A stretch of DNA of 64,000 bases from Apostichopus japonicus. Its lineage: Eukaryota; Echinodermata; Holothuroidea; Aspidochirotida; Stichopodidae. The stretch covers positions 13,079,001-13,143,000 of the forward strand of contig NC_092561.1 of assembly GCF_037975245.1 (NCBI RefSeq), in the 5' to 3' direction. Below the pieces are notes generated by a model. It worked only from the letters and a program-made list of their open reading frames with translations, did not search any database and was not told where the DNA came from. Made by a program: the position numbers and the translations under genes. Shown piece by piece: positions 35,201 through 46,529 of the stretch. How positions within the stretch are numbered: the first letter of the stretch is position 1; each line of letters begins with the position of its first letter.

Positions 35201-38200
35201 TCCCCACACCCTGAAATGTTTGAATATGTGTTGATGGTAACCTTATCAATAGTAACATAGTTTAAGTCTCTGGCATAGTAATTTAGTTACTGTTTGAATA
35301 TTAAAGGTTATATTTATCAGGGATGTGCCCATCCTGGGCGGCACTGGGAGGCTCAGCCCAGCACTAAAAATTACCTCCCAGCACTGTCTTAAAAATCTTG
35401 AATCCCACCCAGCACTATTTTCATCTAAAATCCGGACATTCCTTACAATATATTCAACATAAATTGGGCCTAGCCTATGCCAAAATCATACAGACTAATA
35501 ATGCATCAGTTACGCATCCGAGAAACATTACTTACGGCTCTCAATCGGTCCCTCGTAAATCTCTTTGAAACAAACTAATAACTTTTACCAGGTACGTAAT
35601 ATATTTCACTTAAAAAATAATTAAAAAATGTAAATTGTTAACAAACCTAGTGTATGTGCTTATAAAGCCTCACAAGTGCCAGCATTTGGCATCTGAGCAC
35701 CTTCAAATATCGAAAAATTTCTCAAAGGGGAGGGGACACCCCCTACCCCTTAGACCCCTCCCCCAGGATGGTGATTAGTATACCTGGCACTCAGGAAATC
35801 CTGGGTACATCCCTGATTTATGTGATGTTATGTTAATGTGATTTTGTGTGTATAAGTTTTACATACTTAGTGATTATGGTGTGTTCTCTCTTCAGGCATT
35901 TTGTTGTTTATGTCAAATCGATAGGAGGACAAATACATTCTAGAAATGAAAATCACAAGATTATACTAACTGAAGAGATCATTGCACTGTACTTATTCAT
36001 TGTCAATTGAAACAATTTTATGCTGATTTCTAACATTAGGTTGCACTATATATGCAGTTTGGAAAAGCATATATTTTCAAAACATAAGTTAAATACCGTA
36101 AATTTGTTCCTTTTTCTTCTCCTTTTTCAGGATTTAGTGTTTGCAATTCTTATAGCTGATGGTCAATTAGTGACGCTAGTACACATGAAGAAATACATCC
36201 TCCATCCAGCAGGTAAAATAGTCTGTTTATTATCCTCTTCTTTTTCCATTGTGCTGGTAAAAAATCTCTCTAATTTCTCTTCTCTTTCCCGGTGCGCGGG
36301 TAAAACAGTCTTATTATTATTCATATCTCTTTCCCATCTGAGGGTTAAACAGTCTCTGCACATAACTTAAATGCACCGATAAAGAAAGATAAAGAAACTG
36401 TCAAATTGATGTTATCATATTATCATCTTGGTTTGCCTAAATGGAGGTTTAATTAAGTTTGAAGGACATCTGTGAATGCTGTTTTAGTGTTGATTTGTTT
36501 ATAAACATTTAGAAAACAACTGAAATAAAATGTATTGGTATATCAAGTATGGTTTTAACTGTGACCCCCCATCAGTAAAGTCCCTCAATAATTCTCCTTG
36601 AAGGCAAGGCTCATATTGACACCAGCAGTAAAAAAAATGGTTCAGGCATAAATAAAATTTAACAGATAAGACCAAAACATGATCTAAATTGGTACAGACA
36701 GTTACATACAATTCCCTACTTTACCCGTTATTTCTGATATATTGATATATAAAGTGAATGGGTCTCATTTTGTATCTAAGTACTAAGTCATTGTGGTGAT
36801 ATCACATAATGGTGGATCTAATGTTGAAGTAGAATTTGCATAGAAATTAAGAAGGAGACAAAACAGTTATTGTGGATGTATGACATCACAGCTGGTTGCC
36901 TTTCACTTTGGCCAAATGCATCTATAGTTTCAAATGTTACATCATAAAAGGCATGTACCATAGGAACTTTACATGCAAAGATTGAATTGATTAAATATAC
37001 TTGGTTATTAGATCCACATTTGTAAGTACAAGAACCATATCATTTCTGTGATGTTCAAAGGTCATCTGAGTTCAGCAAAAGTCTCAAGTCTTAAAACCTT
37101 GAAACACATACAACATCCATAGTACAGCATGAATGAACTTGATAGTTGATAAACATGTAGGTCCACATTAATGAAAGAACATATGACATTTAGTGAGTAG
37201 TGGTCAACACTTATATACCTTGTGTGCTCTACTACGGTTAAATGTTCTCATTTATAATATGGCCACAAATTCACTAACTCAACTGATTCTCTGGTAGTGG
37301 TTTAACAGGTTTAATATGCCACTAATTTGTGCTATATTAGTTATGATCATAGGTGTAGCAGGCGGGGGGGGGGGGGGCTGGGGGTGGGGTTGGGGCTGCA
37401 GCCCCAATCCAAATAATTTTTGTGAAAATTCGGGCAATATGCTGAGAATTTTTCGGGCACCTACTGAAAGAAAACTAAATTGCAATGTGCTTTCCAATGG
37501 TTAAACTGATATTATTATTATCTTGATTATTGTAACGACTTGACCAAACATGATAACCAATATGGAGGGGTAATAACACGGCAAATGATTGTATGTAATT
37601 GGCATGCTATGTAATAACCGATGAATGACTATATGATATGTACGATAATATGTTGGTTATATTTTTCGGGCAAGTCGTTACAGCCCCCCCCCCCCCCCCA
37701 AATCAAATTGGGCTCCTACGTTTATGGTTATGACCGTAAACCATATTCTTAGATTAAGACTAGTAGATATGTTTTTCATTTCTTGTGACTGATCTTTTTC
37801 TTTTTGCTTTTCCTAGATTTACATCTGGTGATAAATCTACTGAAGGCATCGTCAGCTTTTGAGACGTCTGATTCGTGGGTTCCTATATGTCTTCCTAACT
37901 TTGACAGCAGTGGTTACCTCTACTCTCATATATCATACCTAGACCACAGTCCTGCCTGCCTCTTACTTCTTACCGTGGACCAGATGGCATTTAAAGAAAT
38001 GGAAAACTGTAAACAGAAAATAGTAGAGGTAAATTTCAAAGATTATTAAGTGAGCCCTGTATTATTTTCCATCGAAAAAGATGCCATGGGCAATTCTTGC
38101 AGTACTTATTCAACCAAAACACAATCTCAAAGGCATGTTGTGCCCCATTTGAAACCAAAGCTATTGAAGAGAAAAGCAGGAAAACAAAATGAAACAAAGA

Positions 38201-41200
38201 ACTACTTGAAAAAGACCAAAGAAGTTGTTGTTAACCATTTGTATTATTAACCATATGTATGATGCATATCTGTGTATTTAGAAGCTGCTGTGAACCATTT
38301 GTATTATAATTAACAATACGTATGATGCATATTTGTGTATTGAGAAGCTGTTAACAGTTTGTATTATTAACCATATGTATGATGCATATTTGTGTCTTTA
38401 GAAGCTGTTGTTAACCATTATATTATTAACCATATGTATGATGCATATTTGTGTATTAAGATGCTGTTGTTAACCATTTGTATTGTCTTTCATTAAGTCC
38501 ACCAGAATCTTGCATTGACTTACAATATAAGCTTAGAAAGGAAGAATTGTGGAAAGGAAAAAATTCATCATTTATCGTTTATTTTCATCACACAATATCT
38601 AAAATATGGCAGCGGACGACTGCATTGTTTTTCTTGAATTCATGGATGGTAATGTTCAATGTAAACATGCTTCTGGCAGTGTAACCCTAAAATGTGGAAG
38701 TGAAATGAAACAAATACTTCTATTTCATTGCATCAACTTGACCAGGGTACCTAACTTTACTTGTTCTTAGTTGAGTAAACCCAATGGCTAAACGGCTCAA
38801 TTCATCTCCAACTATTGGGTTGATTTGTGGAACACTTGTTTATTTCAAGCTGCTTATTCCTTGTCATGTTTGCTTGCATGTCTGTCCCTTGTGATGCAAC
38901 AAGAGTTTGTCCATCCTCCTCCAGCATCATACCTCTGAGACAAGCTGCTTATGCCTTGTCATGTTTGCTTGCATGTCTGTCCCTTGTGATGCAACAAGAG
39001 TTTGTCCATCCTCCTCCAGCACCATACCTCTGTGACAAGCTGCTTATTTCTTGTCATGTTTGCTTCATGTCTGTCACTTGTGATACAACAAGAGTTAATC
39101 CATCTTCCAGCATGATACCTCTGTGACAAACTGCTTATTCCTTGTCATGTTTGCTTTAACGTCTATCCCTTGTGATACAACAAGAGTTTCTCCATCCTGC
39201 TCCAGCATGATACCTCTGTGACAAGCTGAGGGTAGTAAAGACATTGTTGTGCAGCATCACTGAAGCATAGTTGTGACAATGTCCCAATGAAAGGTAGTTG
39301 TAATATACATATGTAATAAGAATTAATTTGTCAAGCCCAGTAAACTGAGTGTTTTCAGCTGTGAGTATGCCATGTCATTGTATTTCATTTTACTCCAGAA
39401 ATTAAGGAAGTACAATTGCCTTGCTGCCATCAAGCGCGCTATTAAAACTGGAAGTTATACCTGCCAAGAGGTTGGAGTAGGAGAACTTAGACACTTTCTT
39501 TACAAAAACAAGAGTACCGCCCAATTCACATCACCGTCATGGGGAGCCCCCTACTCTGAACCCGAGGAACAAGAAAGGTAGTTTTAATCAGATTGTTTTC
39601 TTTTTATTGAGCACAGGTATCAAAACAGTTCATAGCTTTAGACAGTTCATTCCATTTCTCTAGTTATTGTTTTTATAAAGTTTGTTAATTTTCAAGGTTC
39701 TGAACAAAATTGTTCAGAACTTTGGTAAATGGGTTGTGCAGGGTGATAAATTATCTACTTCAAAAAACCTATGTGTTTATGTTCTGTGTTCAGTCAATTA
39801 TTACAGTTTTCTTTGATCAGACTTGGAAGCTCTGGGTTATAAATTACATAATTTCTGTATTAAAAATTGTATGACATGAGAATTCTAAAGTGCTTCTAGT
39901 TTCTAGTTGGCATCTTTTTATACTCTGTTTGGTAACTCGGAATTTTTTAATATTTTTTATTCCTGTAGTTGCTGTACACAGCACTGTTTCTGATTTAATG
40001 TTATTATTCCTACAGTAGCTGTACACAGTGCTGTTACTGATTCAATGTTATTATTCCTAAAGTAGCTGTTATTCACCATTGTTACAGATTCAATGTTATT
40101 ATTCCTATAATAGCTGTTCACACCACTGTAACTGATGCAGTGCTAAGATTTCCTATAGTAGCTGTTACACACCACTGTTACTGATTCAATGTTATTATTC
40201 CTAAAGTAGCTGTACTTACCACTGTTAATGATTCAATGTTATTATTCCTAAAGTAGCTGTTATTCACCATTGTTACAGATTCAATGTTATTATTCCTATA
40301 ATAGCTGTTCACACCACTGTTACAGATTCAATGTTATTATTCCTATAGTAGCTGTTGCACACCACTGTAACTGATGCAGTGTTAAGATTTCCTATATAGT
40401 AGCTGTTACACACCACTGTTACTGATTCAATGTTATTATTCCTAAAGTAGCTGTACTTACCACTGTTAATGATTCAATGTTATTATTCCTAAAGTAGCTG
40501 TACTTACCACTGTTAATGATTCAATGTTATTATTCCTAAAGTAGCTGTACTTACCACTGTTAATGATTCAATGTTATTATTCCTACAGTAGCTGAACTCT
40601 GTTGGTTGCTTAAACTTTTCATATTTTGTTCCTGCAGGTTATATTCTTTGTATAGGTTTGTACACCAGAAAGTTCATAACCAAGCAAGGCCGCTCAAAAT
40701 TCTATTCTATGTTGGAGCTCATGAAAGTGTACTTGGATGGGTAAGTTCGTTAGTCTATATAAACATACACACTGCAGGTTTGATATTTCCCAAAACAGTA
40801 AAGTAATGAGCACATGCAGATGTACAGGCCACAGGAAGAAAATATGTCCCTTATGTACCAAGTGAGTGTTTTGCTTTAAAGGAATGCAATTCCAAATTAC
40901 ATATCTTCTTTATTACAAATTACATATCTTTGTTATTACTAATTACATATCTTCATATTACATATCTTCAAATTAGATATCTACTTCAGTCTTCAGCATT
41001 AATACATTAATTCTTAATTATCAATTTACTATACATATGCTTGCTTGATATGGAAGCTTAGTTTATGGAACTCAGATGGTGAGGAATCCATACGTTGGTT
41101 CCCTGGTGCAGATTAATAGCTGATATTGTCTGCAGATTAATAGCTGATATTTTCTGCAGATTAATAGCTGATATTGTCTGCAGATTAATAGCTGATATTG

Positions 41201-44166
41201 CCTGCAGATTAAGAGCTGATATTGTCTGCAGATTAACAGCTGATATTGCCTGCAGATTAAGAGCTGATATTATCTGCAGATTAATAGCAGATATTGCCTG
41301 CAGATTAATAGCTGATATTGTCTGCAGATTAATAGCTGATATTGTATGCAGACTAATAGCTGATATTGTCTGCAGATTAACAGTTGATTTTGCCTGCAGA
41401 TTAATAGCTGATATTGTCTGCAGATTAACAGTTGATATTGCCTGCAGATTAACAGCAGATATTGCCTGCAGATTAATAGCAGATATTGTCTGCAGATTAA
41501 TAGCTGATATTGTATGCAGATTAATAGCTGATATTGCCTGCAGATTAACAGTCGATATTGTCTGCAGATTAATAGCAGATATTGTCTGCAGATTAACAGC
41601 TGATATTGTCTGCAGTTTATTAGGTGATATTGTCTGCAGATTAATAGCAGATATTGTAAGCAGATTTATAGCTGATATTGCCTGCAGATTAACAGTTGAT
41701 ATTGTCTGCAGCTTTATCGCAGATATTGCCTGCAGATTGATAGCTGATATTGTCTGCAGATTAATAGCTGATATTTTCTGCAGATTAATAGCTGATATTG
41801 TCTGCAGATTAATAGCTGATATTGTCTGCAGATTAATAGCTGATATTGTCTGCAGATTAATAGCTGATATTGTCTGCAGATTAATAGCTGATATTGCCTG
41901 CAGATTAATAGCTGATATTGTCTGCAGATTAACAGCTGATATTGTCTGCAGATCAATAGTTGATATTGCCTGCAGATTAATAGCTGATATTGCCTGCAGA
42001 TTAATAGCTGATATTGTCTGCAGATTAATAGCTGATATTGTCTGCAGATTAATAGCTGATATTGTATGCAGATCAATAGTTGATATTGTCAAGTATTCTC
42101 CTCGTACCTCCATCCCAGGTTCCTGACTTTCGATGGAAATTGATAGAAAAATATTATGTAGGTCACAGGCTTGACTTGTGACCTACTCGTGAAGTTTTAT
42201 TAAGTATACCCCTGCATCTTACTAATTTCTCAATTACCAATAGTAGGGTTTAGACTCCCTATTGTCTAGCAATGCATTGCAGCCATTAAAAAAACAACAA
42301 AAACAAAGGTTATTTTGAAAGGGATCATAACAAAATTTCATTTGAAACTAAACCAAATGTACTGCAGATTCTTCAATATCCAATGCACAAGCAGTTATCT
42401 TTGGATATCAAAAGGTGTATAATCTGACTCCCCTTAGATGTTTTCACCATATGAAGGTCAACGTTTGAGCAAAGTAATGTATTTGAGCTCATCCTCCAAC
42501 TTATGATCATACATACACTTACATATTAGTATTCATCAAAACTGGGAAATTTCAAATTTTAATAGTTTGATATTTGAAATGAAACTTCACAAGTCAAGCT
42601 TGTGATCTAAATCAGATTTTTCTATCAATTTTCTTCATAAATTGACTTAAACCAACTCATGTACACCTGCTCTAAGTCAGGAACCAGATTGATGTATGGC
42701 AGATACACTAAGTGCCCAATACAGTCATCATTACAATTGTTGACTTACGTTATGAAAGTGCTAAGAAGTGATCTGAAAGCGTGAAAATAATATAAATTTA
42801 TTCTTGTTCTATCACTTGTAGGTCACAACTGGTTTTGAGATGTATGCAGTATTCAGCCCTCTTACTACAAAGCAAGTTGCTATTCTAGCCATCAATAAAA
42901 TCCTCAAATGGATCAAGGTAAGTGTTATGTTAAGTTTCTGACCTTGCCCTAGTCATTGAATGAATGAGGCAATGTTATAAAACACAAGCTTTAAGCCCTC
43001 TCCATCATGCTGGTGTGATAATGCAATCTGTCTGTTATAGCCTCATCATGCATTCAATCTAAACAATCTAAAAGTTATTGTTTGGTAAACAACATTACAG
43101 TCATGAGAATCTATTATACAATCACTACAGCAAACCTAGCACCAATACTGACAGTAAATGTCTGTGTGGCTATCTCCCTCTCTCTGAAATAACATTGGTT
43201 GGATGTATGCTTGGGCAGGCAGGCAGGTGTCAGGGGTTCTGTTCATATTTGTACATTACGTTGTATGCTGGACTATGTGTTTTGTACAATCACTACAGTA
43301 TGCCTAGCACCGTTACTGACAGTATATGTCTATCTGGCTCTGTCCCTCTCTCTGAAATAACATTTCCGCAGCAGTGCAAGCCTTTGGAGGGACACATTTA
43401 ACAAGTACCCTCAAGTCATTAGCTCTTTGCTGTATCAAGTATAGCTATTATAAAGTGTTCACTGTGTAGGGGTTCATAGCTCTATTCATTAGTAAAGCCA
43501 ATGCATTTGCTCAGGGAAATATGCCAGCTTAATAATATGCACTGATCGTGTGTTGATGAACAAGGAAGTTTTTGCACTAAAGTACATCATTATTATTGTG
43601 TGATTATTAACTACACAATAGTATCGACAAAAGAGTGTAGGGTTAGGGATCGGTATGTTTGGAATGCATGGTGAGGCCTTAAAACAATAAGTACCCTTCC
43701 TAATGCTTACCCATCATTATTGTGATAAATAGAATTCTAAGGCAATTAGAATACATATGAGTTAAAAGTGTTATTTCAAAGTAGTTATAAAGAGAGATGT
43801 TCCTGACAAGGAGCTTGTATGTTTGTGCTAAAGATTGAATAATTTCTACAATTTTCAAGAAAGTGTGCAGATTTGCAAAAGGTTCATACATTACTATTTA
43901 TAATATATATATATATATATATTAAATATTAACCATTGTTTATTTTTTTCTGTTTTACAACATTTAAAGATACTTCAACATCGATGGACACTGTTATTTG
44001 AATTATCAAAATAAAACCATCAAGAGCAGGCATCTTAGGCACTATCATATGATATGAAATAACTCATGTGATGCAAAGTATTTGGTAAAATTGAATTATT
44101 TCCTCAATTTTCATCCGCTAGAGAGAGGAAGACAGACTCTTCATTCTGAATCCACCAGAATATTGA
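25986..44166 (+). CDS. MON1: MON1 vacuolar/endosomal fusion protein, complete, 14 coding exons, 547 aa
   Basis: Exons: 25986-26047, 27302-27491, 28168-28327, 29130-29208, 31141-31227, 31891-31984, 33274-33388, 34695-34834, 36131-36212, 37817-38028, 39399-39577, 40638-40740, 42822-42917, 44122-44166. Every junction is GT-AG, all phases agree, and they sum to 1644 nt (547 codons plus TGA), the usual MON1A/B length. The N-terminus (residues 1-137) is acidic and disordered. The conserved body starts with [20 protein letters not shown] (about 149-168) and continues through VVAGGHLIVFLLRPPLILVA, QILSVLTHTQLTKIFEQR, VFAILIADGQLVTLV, YVGAHESVLGW and a C-terminus ending LNPPEY. Known: MON1 has three longin domains and with CCZ1 forms the GEF that loads Rab7 on late endosomes, driving the Rab5-to-Rab7 switch. 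Odd: several introns hold tandem arrays, and intron 4 has both splice sites inside arrays. Confidence 0.97.
28585..28805 (-). mobile_element. tRNA-derived SINE in MON1 intron 3
   Basis: On the minus strand, TTAGCTCAGTGGTTAATG resembles a tRNA D-arm / box A (about 28777-28795) and GAGTTCAAGTC resembles box B (about 28741-28752), spaced as in tRNAs. A non-tRNA body follows down to about 28585 (GCGGCTTTGATAAGCC, then GCGAGTTCCTGCTTGCAGG). A genuine tRNA is unlikely because acceptor-stem pairing is not apparent. The limits are approximate. Confidence 0.55.
29201..29838 (+). repeat. ~34-bp tandem array made from the exon 4 / intron 4 donor site
   Basis: The unit reads ACTCCAGGTAAGCATACTAA then CAGTAGTGTT. 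The first copy is the authentic splice donor (exon ends CTCCAG at 29208, intron begins GTAAGC). GTAAGC occurs 19 times in the array, and 11 copies keep the full CTCCAG|GTAAGC. Others read CTCCGG, CTACGG, GTACGG, CTGAAG or the variant CTCCTGGTACTGTAAGC. Confidence 0.96.
30097..31187 (+). repeat. ~155-bp tandem array made from the intron 4 / exon 5 acceptor site
   Basis: Seven copies of a unit that contains intron sequence (GTTACTTACAATTGTTCAG, TTAATGCAGCTAATATGATG), then GTGCATACATAG and 46 nt of exon 5 (ATATGGCAATGAAG through GGTGTAATCCAG). Exon-like starts lie at about 30207, 30363, 30516, 30669, 30826 and 30982; the authentic one is 31141. The first two copies have lost the AG (CATATATATGG); four upstream copies keep TAG. 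Copies 3-5 read GAAGGTAAAC, creating a GT right after a 14-nt exon-like piece. Only the last copy runs on into GCCTTAATTTC and the rest of the exon. Confidence 0.96.
32067..32290. repeat. (ATG)n / (GTG)n microsatellite in MON1 intron 6
   Basis: A long GAT/ATG trinucleotide run changes to GTG at about 32224. It gives poly-Met/Val and poly-His frames that are not genes. Confidence 0.98.
33508..33837. repeat. ~160-bp duplication with CTAGTCTTGCCA mini-repeats (intron 7)
   Basis: GAGTACCATATCAGACTACT...TTCAGCAATCATATGACTGCC near 33543-33597 recurs near 33694-33748. Each is followed by runs of CTAGTCTTGCCA. Confidence 0.85.
33840..34412 (-). pseudogene. Non-LTR retrotransposon RT C-terminus, copy 3 (minus, intron 7)
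   Basis: The minus strand encodes VPFLITRDKQRLRAFIKYYM, then in another frame IFKLD...NSAAKSEFIRL, followed by decayed sequence. The order matches the copies at 16785 and 20690. Frames are broken. The left (3') limit is set by the A/T-rich tail near 33840-33960. Confidence 0.65.
35318..35815. mobile_element. 498-bp hAT-like element in MON1 intron 8, TSD ATTTAT
   Basis: The left end CAGGGATGTGCCCATCCTGG and right end CCAGGATT...GGGTACATCCCTG are inverted, and ATTTAT flanks both sides (35312-35317, 35816-35821). The 6-bp duplication is shorter than the hAT norm of 8. The interior contains the GGGGAGGGGACACCCCCTACC-type hairpin also seen in the 138-bp array units near 17.2-17.8 kb. Confidence 0.8.
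37348..37726. mobile_element. 379-bp hAT MITE in MON1 intron 9, TSD GTTATGAT/GTTATGAC
   Basis: The ends CATAGGTGTAGCAGG and, read in complement, CATAAACGTAGGAGCCC are inverted; the 8-bp flanks differ by one base. Long G and C runs stand next to the two ends. A second inverted pair, TGTAACGACTTG (37531-37542) and CAAGTCGTTACA (37671-37682), delimits a 152-bp nested palindromic piece. Confidence 0.8.
38224..38486. repeat. ~60-bp tandem array in MON1 intron 10
   Basis: The unit contains TTGTATTATTAACCATATGT then ATGATGCATATTTGTGTAT and AGAAGCTGTTGTTAACCA; four full copies plus a partial one. Confidence 0.92.
38845..39240. repeat. ~93-bp tandem array in MON1 intron 10
   Basis: About four copies of a unit with AAGCTGCTTATTCCTTGTCA, ATGTCTGTCCCTTGTGAT and CAACAAGAGTTTGTCCATCC, ending in a partial fifth copy. 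Confidence 0.92.
39955..40597. repeat. ~48-bp tandem array in MON1 intron 11
   Basis: About 14 copies of a unit with TTCAATGTTATTATTCCTA and AAGTAGCTGTACTTACCACT. A multi-unit block (with the TGATGCAGTG...AAGATTTCCTATA variant) appears twice, so the array also grew by larger duplications. It ends about 40 bp before the exon 12 acceptor. Confidence 0.94.
41108..42090. repeat. 24-bp tandem array, ~41 copies, in MON1 intron 12
   Basis: The unit is GATTAATAGCTGATATTGTC then TGCA. Variants include GCCTGCA, AACAG for AATAG, and GCAGAT. As 24 is a multiple of 3, every frame stays open when the unit lacks a stop, giving 343-351 residue ORFs (CRLIADIV repeats on plus, INLQTISA repeats on minus) that are not credible genes. 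Each unit also contains TTGTCTGCAG, which looks like a splice acceptor. Confidence 0.98.
43118..43365. repeat. Duplicated ~80-bp segment (170 bp apart) in MON1 intron 13
   Basis: CAATCACTACAGCAAACCTA...GACAGTAAATGTCTGTGTGG at 43119-43195 recurs with changes at 43289-43365, and both copies end CCCTCTCTCTGAAATAACAT. Confidence 0.85.
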
Positions 44167-44696
44167 GAGGATGGCAAGGGACCAAAGGATACTTTCAATG
44201 TCAATACCAGCAAGAAGAGGAAAGCAGTATTGGTTGCAGTACAATGCCAGGGCTTTTGAAAATACTGCCCTGGTTAATACCATAAAATACCAGGCATTTA
44301 AAAACCCTGCTCTGGTGAGCAAATCTACTGGTAGTGTTGATGGTTCTGTGTGAATCCAACCAGGGCAGTGAACAGCTTTAGTCTGATTGTGCGCGGTTCT
44401 AATACCCTCAATTGTCAAGTTTTCAAACTTAACATACTACTTACTTATTCAACTAGTGTCAGTTCATTGCAACAAAGTTGAGGGAGGAAAATTTGTGAAA
44501 ATCGTAGTCAAGTTTTAATTTGACATCTGGACATCATGCACTGTATGTGACATGATTCAGTTTGTTGATGTTGCTTGTGATGGTAGATGGCATTAAAGTG
44601 TTCATGTTGTGTACACTAGATGTCGACTATATGTTGATGATAGGATTCGTTTTTCCTTGGTGAAAAGCACAAAATATCACTAACAGATATCCTTGA
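44167..44696 (+). other. 3' flank / probable 3' UTR of MON1
   Basis: No further coding sequence. No canonical AATAAA stands close to the stop codon. AATAAA near 45427 lies inside the next mobile element, so the polyadenylation site is uncertain. Confidence 0.4.
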
Positions 44697-46529
44697 ATGT
44701 TAAACACCAACTATGGAGACAATTTTTTTGTTTGGATTTTCCATTAATTTGGTAGTTTACATACCCATAATCAACATGTGTAAAAAAAATCTTCGAAAAC
44801 CTACTATAATCATATCAAAAAACGGCCACGAAACTCGACATTTTGGGTAGTCACGTGATATGAACCTCTGGAATGTCTGAAAACAAAGATTGACCCAAAG
44901 TAGCCTCTGGTCACCGTGTGATGTCATCTTTGGTATACCGCGAAATCAAACGCTGAAATAGGTACTGTGTATACTCAGATAGCGAACAATTGTACTGTAT
45001 TTTACTTCCAAATTTTAATTTTTAAATAGCTGTTAGCTGAAAACAAGAACACAGGAAGGTAAACAACTAGTTTTAAGACAATTTTAAGCAGAAAATTTAG
45101 TAAAATGGGCTATTTTATTTTCAAAATTTCCACTCAAATGGAGGCATCGTTTACATACAGTGCAATATACTGTAGAACATGCAAGCAGCTTGCCGATTCC
45201 GGAATACAATTTAATCTCAAGAAACCGCAAACTGAACAGAAGAATAGACGTGAAAGATGCCTCATGCATGATATGTCACTAAACATAACTCAACATAATC
45301 GAACAACTACAAAAAGACGCAGGCCAGAATCGACCAGGGTAGCATAAACATGACTAAGCTTCAGCTGAACTTAGTACTTACTCGTTTTAAGATCCAACAG
45401 TACAAACACAGAAAAATTATCCTGTCAATAAACCAAATTTAGCAGTAAATTTCCAAATCCATGTTTCTCGTTCAATCCTGGGTGAAATACTACCGTGACT
45501 CTGTGTAATTTCATATAGTTAGGTCTAGTTGAAACAGGCCTTGACCACCAACATCCCACAATCACAAGACGGTCACTTACAAAATAAAACGTCCGATCGC
45601 TATATAGTACCATTTTTATTACACTCCTTGGACCATACAGATGCTGGAACAAACATAACGGACAATATAACACATGTATCACAAACTCACGATACTGGAA
45701 TACAACAAATGAAATAGATAAATGCGATGAAATCCTAACATGACTATTAACACATGCTGTGAGCCAACCCCAGCGGAAGTTTTAACTCACTACATGTACT
45801 AACAATGCTACCCTAGGCACGGTCTATACACGGTCTACAAACTGTCATCTCAAACAGTAAATAGTGAACTGTCAATTGCGTGATATAATGTTACATGTAA
45901 GCATGTCCAGGGCGTGTTTATGAGGAGGCTTGAAAGGGTCAATTTCACATTAGCTATGTCCGCCACAGCTGTCGAAAGTAAGTTTTGCAGAATGAGACAT
46001 TTGCAGGATACACAGAGGCAGGGTCATGCATATGGACTCATGAGCATGAGATATCTTTGTGTGCTAAAAAATCTTTCCGCGTGGATCTCACAAAATTGAT
46101 GCAAAGTCTATGGTGTTTTCCGGCGGTTCTTCTACTCGGAAAGCTAAAGAAGCTGATGCTTTCGTTGGCTGAGGTATAAATGCAACCTCCAACAACACAG
46201 AATTGTGTCATTTCTGGGAAAAATGTGTAATATCGTTGATGTTTTTGGCAGCTCAAGTATACAACTTTACACACTAAAAGTATTGTTGTGAGTGCGGTAT
46301 ACCAAAGATGACATCACATGGTCACCTGATGTCTTAGGAATGTTTCAGGAATGTCTGGGAAAGGTTTCCTAAAAAAGCTGACTTTTCTTCCCATTGTTCA
46401 CGTATTTAACGTCCGAAATTGGTAACGTTAATTACAGCAATGTAATTTGAGTGAGTTAAGGATTACATACATGCAAAATGGTGGGATTTTATGTTCATCG
46501 AAAAGTCTACATAGTTGACCTTTAAACAT
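44697..46529 (-). mobile_element. Inverted-repeat element with a broken THAP domain (P-element-like?)
   Basis: Near-identical 33-bp inverted segments ending in GTGATGTCATCTTTGGTATA at 44909-44941 and 46294-46326 bracket the core. Weaker outer matching (AACTATGGAGAC against AACTATGTAGAC) puts the ends near 44697 and 46529. On the minus strand, 46274-46038 encodes MTQFCVVGGCIYTSANE...FFSFPSRRT...LCINFVRSTRKDFLAHKDI and stops before the final Cys-x2-His. The C-x4-C start and F-x-FP spacing suit a THAP zinc finger. Known: P-element transposases carry an N-terminal THAP domain. Assignment to P elements is inference; no catalytic domain is recognised and no target duplication was confirmed. Confidence 0.6.

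Noticed and set aside
38050-38250. 66-aa plus-strand ORF just after MON1 exon 10
   Set aside because: Lies in intron 10 after a good GTAAAT donor, and the exon 11 reading phase fits splicing at 38028.
41058-42126. Overlapping 343-aa (plus) and 351-aa (minus) ORFs
   Set aside because: Both come from the 24-bp intronic array whose unit length is a multiple of three; there is no start context, no domain, and they lie inside a MON1 intron.
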